From positions 1 through 45,765 of the IMG/VR virus record IMGVR_UViG_3300025133_000204: DNA of 45,765 bases. The stretch is one strand, 5' to 3'. Source of the stretch: a virus. Made by a program: the position numbers and the translations under genes. Shown here one piece after another: positions 17,238 through 27,800 of the stretch (within the stretch, counting starts at the first letter, position 1; every line of letters begins with the position of its first letter). A model generated the notes under the pieces. That model worked only from the letters and a program-made list of their open reading frames with translations. It was not told the origin of the DNA and did not search any database.

Positions 17238-18817
17238 TGAGCCTAAAAAGATATACAGCAATAGCAGATAATACAATTACGAATGCCTATCAACCCGATA
17301 TGACTACGAGAGGAACTGGCAGTAACATTGGTGCTGCGGATTCTTTAGAAGTATTTTCAATCTTTGCACAAGCCACAAGTTCATCCTATGAAAAAACTAG
17401 AATGTTGATAAAATTTCCAGTAGTGGCTGCTGATGAGATCGGCAGCATTACAAGTATTGCAACTGATAGAACAGCCGGTGACATTCCGGCCAGCGGTAGC
17501 GTTAATTTCTTTTTAAGAATGTTTAACGTGAGAACTGATCAAACACTTCCTCGTGAATTTTATTTAATGTCTGTTCCCGTTTCACAATCCTGGGAAGAAG
17601 GAATTGGAGTTGATTTAGAAACCTATAAAGATTTAACTTACGGTGGAACTGGATCAAATTGGATAAATTCAGCTGCTCATACAACTTGGAAAGTTGCTGA
17701 CGAAGCCGGAACTTTGGTTGTGGTAGAAGGCGGAAGTTATCTAAGCGGAACACAACTCGGAGCAGCAACTGATCGTTATGATGAATTTAATTATACTTCC
17801 TATTTTGACAAAGGCACAGAAGACCTATCAGTAGACATTACGGGTCTTGTTGAACAATGGATTAAAGGAACAGGCGATAGCGGATTTTCCAACTATGGTA
17901 TGGGATTGATGCTGACTGGAAGTCAAGAGAGTGGAAGTCTGAGATCCTATTATACAAAAAGGTTTTCAGCCAGAAGCAGTGAATATTTCTTTAAACGCCC
18001 GATTATTGAAGCAAGATGGGATTCTACTACGCAAGATAATCGTGGAAATTTTGTTTTGTCCAGTTCTGCTCGCTCTCCTTCTAATAATTTAAATACCCTT
18101 TATTTATACAATTATGAAAAAGGACAATTAGCAAACTTCTATCATCCTCAAGGAGAAGTCTCAGGAACGATTTACTTGCAGGTTTATACTTCTGCAAGCA
18201 CAGGAACACAAGTTACAACTACACCAGAAATGATTGTAACTGGTGGTTATGTGAGCACAGGCGTCTATTCTGCTTCATTCGCTGTTGCTTCAAGTAGTGT
18301 TGTTTTTTACGATAGATGGTTTAGTGGTTCTGCCGATACATCTCCTGGTGAATCTCCAACTGTTGTTTATTATCATACAGGTTCGTTTAAACCACAACCA
18401 TATGATTCTTCTGGTTATTACACTATTCCTGATTATGTTACAAATATAACCAATTTAAAACCACGATACAACGAAAATGAACTGGGCCGTTTCAGATTAT
18501 ACACTCGCCAAAGAAATTGGAGCCCAACTATTTATACAGTAGCATCGAAGAACATTGAAACTTCAATAGTCAACGATGCGTATTTTAAAATTTATAGGGT
18601 TGTAGATAATTATCCGGTTATACCATTTGGAACAGGCAGTTTAAACCATACTAGACTTTCTTATGATGTTTCTGGCAGTTATTTTGATTTAGATATGAAG
18701 ATGTTAGAACCTGGTTATTCCTATGGAGTCAAATTTGTTTATAAAATAAATAATTCCTATCAAGAACAGCCAGAGAATTTTCAGTTTAGGATCGAGAAAT
18801 TTAACCCAAATGTATAA
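17237..18817 (+). CDS. Virion structural protein with DNRLRE-like beta domain
   Basis: This is a 526-residue, beta-rich protein. Residues about 20-265 resemble DNRLRE-type carbohydrate or surface modules: FAQATSSSYEKTRMLIKF, then VSQSWEEGIGVDLETYKDL and a NWINSAAHTTWK block, with LVEQWIKGTGDSGFSNYGMGLML later. The C-terminal part (TGSLNHTRLSYDVSGSYFDLDM region) looks like a second beta domain. It follows gp6 with a one-base overlap and precedes the giant LamG protein, so it is likely part of the baseplate periphery or a fibre attachment. The family call is tentative; T4 gp8-11 functional equivalents are possible but not shown. Confidence 0.55.
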   Translation: MSLKRYTAIADNTITNAYQPDMTTRGTGSNIGAADSLEVFSIFAQATSSSYEKTRMLIKFPVVAADEIGSITSIATDRTAGDIPASGSVNFFLRMFNVRTDQTLPREFYLMSVPVSQSWEEGIGVDLETYKDLTYGGTGSNWINSAAHTTWKVADEAGTLVVVEGGSYLSGTQLGAATDRYDEFNYTSYFDKGTEDLSVDITGLVEQWIKGTGDSGFSNYGMGLMLTGSQESGSLRSYYTKRFSARSSEYFFKRPIIEARWDSTTQDNRGNFVLSSSARSPSNNLNTLYLYNYEKGQLANFYHPQGEVSGTIYLQVYTSASTGTQVTTTPEMIVTGGYVSTGVYSASFAVASSSVVFYDRWFSGSADTSPGESPTVVYYHTGSFKPQPYDSSGYYTIPDYVTNITNLKPRYNENELGRFRLYTRQRNWSPTIYTVASKNIETSIVNDAYFKIYRVVDNYPVIPFGTGSLNHTRLSYDVSGSYFDLDMKMLEPGYSYGVKFVYKINNSYQEQPENFQFRIEKFNPNV

Positions 18818-18820
18818 ATA
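18813..18820 (+). promoter_or_regulatory. Candidate T4-type late promoter (TATAAATA)
   Basis: The octamer TATAAATA is an exact match to the T4 late-promoter -10 consensus recognised by gp55-type factors. It spans the stop codon of the preceding gene and ends 12 bases before the ATG of the 9.9-kb gene, so a transcript would start about 18826-18828 with a very short leader. The same octamer also occurs inside coding sequence (for example 8323, 35648 and 35873), so sequence alone is not proof; the position is what makes this one credible. Confidence 0.5.
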
Positions 18821-18832
18821 GAAGTGTAAATT

Positions 18833-21800
18833 ATGGCGAACATTAAAAATCTTTTTAATAATAATCCGAAAAAAATTCTCTCTTCTGCCAGTTTAAATGA
18901 TATCGGAGCTTCTATTGAATCCGCTGATTATGTCAAGAGAAATTTTCAAGACCATCAGAGGTTTATTCCGCATGTAGATTTTACGTCTGCTTCTAATTTC
19001 GCATTTTATGGTTCTGCCGAAAAGTACGGCGATGATGCATTTACTTATATTTCCAACGAATACCCGTATGATGGTTCGCTGAAAGAAAAGATAGAATGGG
19101 AACTCTCAGGAACCTATTACGACAAATACATTTTTGACAGTGTTTATCCGAGGACTACTGGATACATTAATCATGGTTTAGATTATGGAACTGTTATTAC
19201 TATTCCAGAAATCGGCGGCGGATTTTATGATTATAGTCGTCATGAATACATAAAATTTCTTGGTGGACCACATACTGGTTCTAGTAATGTATCTTCTAAT
19301 TTGACTAAAAATTTTACTGGTTCAAATGTTTATAAAGCTAGTGTTAATCAAGAATCTAACATCGAATTAGATGGTGATAGTGGTTTTGCTGTAGAATTCT
19401 GGTTCAAAAAAGATGCATGGGTCGAACCGACTGGTGAATGTAGAGCACAAGTTATTTTAGATATATGGAATAGCTCATCTGCAACACCTGGTCGCCTTAC
19501 AATTTGGGCGGATCGATCTGCCCCAAATGTTTTATTTCTAGAAATTGTATCTGGCTCTGTCCAAACTTACATTTCAGACCTTGGCTCATCGCTGCCCATT
19601 GTAGGGAGCGATTGGAATCATTACGCTTTAAATTTTGAAAATGTAGGAAACGATCTTCAAACTAAACTTTATCTCAATGGCGGTTTAAACAATACCAATA
19701 CGTCAACTGGCAACGCCATTCAGAAAGTTACAGGCTCCTTTTTGGGCTACATTGGCGCTCTTACTAGAGCCACTGAAGTTTTGGGCTACGGCGGCGAAGG
19801 TTACGGTAAACTTTCTGCCTCTCTTGACGAATTTCGCTATTGGAAAACAAAAAGAACACCAGAACAAATTGCTAGAAATTGGTTTACGCAAGTCGCAGGC
19901 GGCACCAACACAGACTATTCCACACTAGGAACAGGCTCTACAAAGTATAGTCCAGGTCGTCCAGTAGATTTGGGTATCTATTATAAATTTAATGAAGGCA
20001 TTTTTGATAGTGGAAGTGCCAATTCAAAAGATGCTGTTGTTTTAGACTATTCAGGACGACTATCAAATGGTAACTGGATCGGCTATTCTCTCGGTGCTCG
20101 CAGCACTGGCTCTGCGATGATTGAAAGTTCTGCGTCTGCGACTGAGTTTAAAGACCCAATCTTGGATCTGGCGAGTCCGCTTGTTAGCGCCTCATTAAGC
20201 GATTTAAAGATAGAAGGGCAATTTTATGATTCTACAAATAATGCCTCCATTTTCCACACACTCCCTGGATGGATACGCGAAGATGATTTAGAAAATAGCG
20301 GTGAAGTTCTTTATAAATTAACCCAAATAATCGGAAGTTATTTCGATACTCTACAACTTCAGATTCAGTCAGTTCCAAGACTCAAAGATCAAAACTATTT
20401 CAGCGGAAGTTATAAACCCTATCCGTTTACCAATAGAATAATTGAAAACCTTGGTTTTGAAGTTGGAGAACTTTTTACCGAAGCAGATGCATTAGAATCT
20501 TGTGCATCAAGAGATGATTTTAGAAATTTTGAACAGAAGTTAAACGAAGTAAAAAATAGAATTTATTCAAACCTTTATAACAATCTAGTTGGAGTTTTAA
20601 AGTCAAAAGGAACAGAAAAAGCATTCAGAAACATTATTAGGTGTTATGGAATAGACGAAAATCTTGTAAAACTAAACCTCTACGCCGATCAATCAGAATA
20701 CATTCTAAGAGATAATTTTGATTCTTCCACAATTCGAAAGAGATATGCCGATTTTAATGCCTACAATCGCGTTGAATCCACAGTCTATCAATCAACATCC
20801 AGTGTCGAAACCGCAAATACTAGAGCCTATCTAAGTTCTTCTGAAGAAATGAAGTATCGTGGCAATACTTTTGAAGCAGAAGTTATCTTTCCACAAAAAA
20901 TCTCACGGGAATTGGACAACTATTTTGCTAATAATTTTGTAGAAAGCTCAATTTTTGGAGCACATACAGTTAATCCAGCTTCTCCAAATGATGATCAATG
21001 GCATCTCCCAGATGCTTCAAATTTTGTTGTTAGTTCTGTTAGACCAAGCCGTGGCTCTGAATCAGTCTATTTTAAATTAAGTGCAAGTTCCGGCTTTAGT
21101 TCTTTCCCAGTTTTAACCAGTTCTTTAATCAATGATGTTTATACAGACACAAGATGGAATTTAAGCGTTAGAGTAAAGCCAAAAGCAAATCCCTATGCGA
21201 GTGATGTTGTTACTGGCAGTATGGATTATGAATACGATGTTATCTTTTCTGGATTTCAACCAATCGCAGATTCATTTCACAATTCGTTTACAGCAACAGG
21301 CACACTTTCAAATGATGCAGGCGTTCAGTTTTTAACAGGTTCTAAAAAAATGTTTGCTGGTGCCCATCGCACAAACTTCACTGGTTCTACAATAACCAAG
21401 TCAGATGTTAAGATTTCTTCTGTTCGCGCTTGGATGGATTACCTAGATGACGCTACAGTTAAATTTCATGCCAAAGATTCTGCAAATTTTGGAACTAAAT
21501 CTCCATTAAAGAGTGCATACATGACTCCAAGTGGAAGCGGCTTTTTTGGCAAAAATGTTGATAAAATTCCACAACTAAAGACACTTGCTATGGATTGGGA
21601 TTTTGAGACTGTCACAAGCTCAACTGCGGCTGGAGTATTTACAGTTCAAGACGCATCATCCGGTTCGCAAGCAGATACTCTCGAATATGGTTGGCTTGGA
21701 CCAATTTCTCTCTATCAACATACTGGTCGTGGCTTTGGATTTCCAGTTTCAAGTACAAGCTCCATTAGTCGAGAGTATGTCCAAACTGCAAAACAATTAC

Positions 21801-24800
21801 TTCCAGAAGTTCTTAATAGTTCTGACATGGTTAATCTTGTTGATTCAAACGATGATTCTTTATTTACACGCGAATCTCGTCCTATTACTTTTTTCTTTGC
21901 AGCCGAAAAGAGCATGTATCGGATAATCTCAGATCAAATTTTAAAGATTTTTGCAACCATTGTTGATTTTAATAATTTAATCGGAGAGCCAGTTAATAGA
22001 TACCGGCCAGAATATAAGCAATTAGAAAAATTAAGAAATGCCTATTTTAAGAGAATTGAAAACAATACTATTGATTTTGAGAAGTTTGTAGATTATTATA
22101 AATGGATCGATCAATCCATTACGATTGCTCTTTTGCAGATTTTCCCTGCGTCCGCAGATTATTCAAATAAACTTTGGACCATGATCGAAAGTCACATTCT
22201 TGAGAGAAATAAATACTGGACCAAATTTCCTCTTGTAAAGAAATTTCCCGCAACTGAAGGTTCTGTTCGCGGCATTAATGAATTAAGTTATAATTGGAAA
22301 TTTGGTCATGCGCCAAATTATCTTCCTATTTCTTTAAATACTAGCTCAAGTATAGTTTGGGGAAACTTGATCAATACTACTGCTTCTGCAAATGGGGGAC
22401 TTAATAAAGGCACTGGCCTTACTGGATATAATGCTTGGGCGTCGGCACCACCCATCGATCAAGATGATGCTTTTACGGTTTCATCCAATTTTACAACCAG
22501 ATTCAATAGCATGTATGTCGGACTTAATACAAGCTCGGCTCCAGAATACGATGTTTCCAATTGGCAATTTTCTTGGCTCTTGGGCGGCGGTCTTTTTGGG
22601 ACTGATGGGTCTGTAGCTGCTAAAGTAGATAATGCTACGGTCTGGTCATGTTTGGAGTGTCTTGATACCACACACTACTATCGAATCAAACGGGAATATG
22701 GAAAAATAATTTTCCAAAGAAGTACGGATGGTAGTGTAACATTTGATGATCTCTACACTCATGAGTCCTCTTGCGGTAATTATGAAGATTTGTATCCCGT
22801 TTTTACTTCTGTGACAGCAGGAGGCAGCAACACAGGACTTTCGGCTGCAACAGCAAGTCAAGGTTCTACTAGTAATTGTCTTTGGTGGAAAGACAGATTC
22901 GAACCATGCGGCACTGACGTTAATAACCAAAGAAATACTTTTAGAATGTTAAATGCAACAACGCCATTTTCTACGGCTAGCATTTCTCAATCTAATGTTT
23001 TTCCAACACTATTTCAACCAGATGGCACAGCCTATTATGGCGATGTTTATGGGATAAGAAATTTTTCTCAAATTTATCAGTTTAAAGTTCAAGAATCTAA
23101 AGAATTTAAAGGTGGTGCGAATGTACCAAGAATAAAAAACCTGCAATATGCTCACACTGAACTTCCATTTGGAACTTCTACACAACTTAAGATTTCAGCT
23201 CCTAGTATTGAAAATAATGATACTTGTAATGATGTAATTGATCCGAACGATAAAGATAGATTAAGTTATAAGTTAATAAACAATCCAACAAGTTACAAAT
23301 CAGGAAAAGGTGAAATCTTTGCGCCATTTAGCTTATTTAGTTCTTCCGTCACAACTGGATATGTTGCAGACCTGGCATCAAATTTCAAAACAAGTACAGA
23401 TTTGGTTAATTATCATAACGACGTTTATGGCGGCGATAACGAAGTCCCACTGCAAGGTCCATTCACAGAAAAGTATGTCGGTGGTCGAGAATACAGACAT
23501 GTGCGTTTTCCAACTACAAGCAGCACTGTAAGACCAGAAGCTTGGGATCTAGACCTTGAGTTGGGCAATCAAAAAAGTATTCAATTTGATAATTCCAACA
23601 ATAACGAATGTATTACAGTAGCATCATCTTCCGCAATACCCGCAGGTTTTGCTGATGGCGATTTTTCAGTTTCCGTATGGGTATATGGCACTGGTGGGAA
23701 AACAACTTGTGATAAGGTATTTGATAGAGGATCAAGCACTTGGGCAAACGGCTGGGGAATGAACCTCGGATGTAGTGATTCAACAAAAATGACCTTTTGG
23801 GTCGGTCAATACACCCGTTTTGCCGAAGCAGCCTTCGCTGAAGATGAGTGGGTTCATTATATAGCAACGTATAATCAATCAGATGAAGAATTCATTATTT
23901 ATAGAAATGGTGTAGCGGGGACGACTCAAACAAGATTGGCTGGTGCAATTCGCACAACGCCACTTTTTATTGGAAATAGTGATCCAACATCCACTTCAAA
24001 TTATACTTGGCCGGGATATATAAATGATGTTGTTTTTTGGAGAAATACGTTAAGCCAAGAAGAAATCACAGCCATTTATAATGACGGTTGTACTCTAGAC
24101 CCAAGATTTGCTCGAACTGCGGAGAATAGCAGAGTAGCTCGTCCAGTCAGTTGGTTTAGAATGGGTGATGATGATACATACCCAATTATTAAAAATGTAA
24201 TAAATTCAGCAGCCAGTGGCACGATGACCAATATGGCTGCTGATGATATAGTTTTAGCATCACCTTGTTCTAGCAGTAACAAACTAGCAATAAAAACCCG
24301 CACAGCTCACCAACCACGTTCAACAATTTTACGTGAACCTCTTGCCAAACGCCCAGTAAACATTCGTAACATTCGAATGACAACTGGTTCAACAATTCTT
24401 GGAAACTATGAACGTTCCTATGAATTAGTTCAAACAAATGGCAGATCTATAAACAATAGATTCTTTGTTAAGTCTGGTGGATTTATTCCAACAGCATCAG
24501 CATCGACCTATTTGGTAAACACTGTTGAGTATGCGTTGCCGAGATTTGATTTAACAGGAACTAATCAATACATCTTTGTTAATCATTTTAATGCTCCGGG
24601 TGGACCTGATGTTTCCTCAAGAGGCGTTTTAGATTACATAGCAGAAGAATATGCAATCTATAATGATTTAAATTTTAGAAATTCGGTTGTCAGAGATGCA
24701 TTAAAAGAATGGCAAACTGAATACTGTGGACAGTTTGGGATTAAACCTCCAAATACTGCAAGCGCATTAAATTACGATACGAGCGCATCCTATCAGAAAG

Positions 24801-27800
24801 TTAATCGCAACACAAGGATTTTAGCAGCAACTACAACCACAACTGGGACTTTGCGGGACAATTGGTTTGTTCAACATGCAATTCCACAAAGCGCATATCA
24901 GTATAGTTGGATTACTGCATCCGTTAGTAAAAGCGCAACAGACATTGAAGAAATGGCCTATGGTTATACTTCAAATGCCAGCATTCCGTCTGGAACAACC
25001 TCTATGACTCAATCAATGCCACCATTTATTTTGGCAAGTGATAGCGGATCAGGTCCAGTTTTGAGTGATTTTGTTGGATTAAATACACTTATTTATGATC
25101 CATTAAATTCAAGTGAACGAATTTTAAGTGCTTCTGATGACATTTATCGAAACGATTTTTTGACGGGAGGCTTAAAACAAGCCAGCGTCTTGAACGCACT
25201 TCTTTTGCATAGAAATGGACCCTATCAAAATCCGTCTTGGAAGCAAATTAGAGGTTATGAAAATCCGATTGTTCGCAATCAGCGAAACAACAACATTTTA
25301 AGTATGAGAGAACAGCCTTCCGATTCTCTCTATGTTGATAGTAAATTAGGAAGAAGAATTGATCCAGGCGTAAGTGGAACTGCTGTTAAGTTTATGCCGC
25401 CCTTCCGTTCTAAAACAAATAAAACTCCAACAACTTTATGGGTTACTGCAAGCCTTACAGAACCGCCAGTCTCATTTAAATATAAGCCGATTGTAACTGT
25501 TTTGAGATCAAATGATGCCACGGAAAAATGCGATTTTACTTATCTTGCACATTCTTATGGAAATAACATCGCAACTTTTGCGAACAATACATTTATAGAC
25601 CTGTTGGCAATTGACGAAGACTTGGTTGAAAGCCGACAAAACTATCACAAAATAAGAAAACTTTATGAAAATAATGCGTCTGCTGTTTTAAAGAAATTTA
25701 CTTACGGCGAAGTTGTTTATCCTCGTGATGTTAATACTGGTCTTAATAAAGTTAGAATGCGAACAAATTATGCGGAAGTTGCAAACAGTATTGGAAGTAA
25801 TGGTATAAATCGCGGACTCTTATCTCGTAGAACTTTTTGGAGAAATTCGAGAGATGACAGAATTCAGGGAAGATGGTCTGGTTCAGCGGGTGTTACAACG
25901 CCAGCCTATAACACACTTAATTTTCCCGATCAAGGAGCGATGAGCGTTTGGCCTTTAGATAGTATTTTAAATGCTGAATTTCCTGGTTGTGAAGGCGCAA
26001 GTGCAGGAGAAGACCAATATTATCCTGGCTCTGAGTTGATTAGATATAGCACAGGACATGCAGTGGTAGCTCCTATGTTTTTCACGGGCGCTTCCGGCCC
26101 CGATGCCGCACCAAATTCAAGGTATGATGGACAACAGACTACAGCTTCACTATTATACGCATATGAAGCTTCTTATCAGACACCTATCACCAGCGTTGAT
26201 AACGTAGAATGGGTTACAAATCGTGAAGCACCTTATGGTTCAGGAATAAATCCTTGGTTTGATTCCTACGAAGAATATTCTAATGATATTAAACGAGTTG
26301 CTAAAGAGTTTACAATTTTGCCAGAGTTTAAAATTTCAGATCACGTAGATTATTACGTGAATGAAAATGGAGGAGATTTTAGAGTAATAAACAACAACTT
26401 CTTAGATCTTGATGGCGCTTCTATAACTTCTAGTGCTGATTCTGCGACTGCAAATCTTAATCAAGAGTTTTTTGCCACCTATTCGAATTCTGATTTTCAA
26501 AAGTATTTTGGAACGTTTTCTGACGATGCTGCGTTAAACAAAATTACTTTAACGTGTAATGGTGTTAAAAAACTGCTCCCTTATAATGGGTTCTATCCCG
26601 TATTAAGAACCACACAAATTGGAGGCATTTTATCTCAATCTCTTGCTTCAAGCATTGGCGGAATTGGAATTAAAGATGGGCAACCAATAAGTTCTGAGTT
26701 TGGATTATCTGGTACTTTATCCGTTCAATCTGCCATGCAACCATTTTTTGCTCCCGGTGTGATGTTTAATTCTATTAAATCGGGTATTGCAGTCGATTGG
26801 CCTGTTTTTACAGGATCGTTAAATGTTTCTGCATCAACTGCGGGTGCTTTTTATGTTGGGGGTATGATAACCGAGACTCCAAACTATAGAATACCATTCG
26901 AGTCGTTAGTTTCTTTTGCAGATCATATTCCAATTTCGTCTTCTGATGGAGAGGGGAAGGTGAGTTTATTGGATACCAATGGTTTCGGATATCTCGTTCA
27001 AGGCTCTCACGAGAGATTACCTTATTTTGATTGGAATGGTTCAATAAAACCAACTTTTGAAATGGCCACTAACAACTTCTTAGCAGAAGTTCCCAATTTC
27101 TTTTTGAAAGATAATTCTTTTACAGTAATTGCTTCAAACCCTGAAAATCAATTTAAAACGTTCAAATCAGGTTCTTCCTATTATATGGACGTATTTTTGG
27201 AAATGCCGTGGTCAGGATCTTCTCGTACCGTTATGTTTGAAGGTAAAAATAGTCCCGGCGATCCCGATATAACACTCCCAACAACCACTTTACCAACTTC
27301 GGGCTCAAACCCAGAGGTAAAAGGGCTTCGAGGCAAGTGGTTCGGCCCTACTTACCAATTTACCAGTTCTTATTGGCAGCAAGACGATTCGGCTATTGGC
27401 AATAATTTAAATCTAGATCCAGCCCAAGCCCCTTGCACACCACCCTATTATTATGGAAAAAGTATTGCAACTATTAAGTACGTCTCAGATGGAACAGAAT
27501 CAGGCGCTGGAATTTTGGAAAAGATTTTATCCCAAGCAGAAATAACTTATTCAAATCCTGAATTGTTAAAAATGGTTGCTGGTGATGAAGGCACGAATTC
27601 ACCCGCAATTCAGGGAGCGATGATGCTTTCATCATCCTTAAATTTGCTTGGTAAAACAAGACTAAAACAAATAGAATATAACTTAAACCAAAGCAAGGGG
27701 AATCAATTTGTACCTGCTACTGCAAAAGACCCTGCTGATTCTTCTTTTGATGCGTGGGCGATTAGTCCAAAATTTGAAACTCCAATTTTGGATTTTTCGA

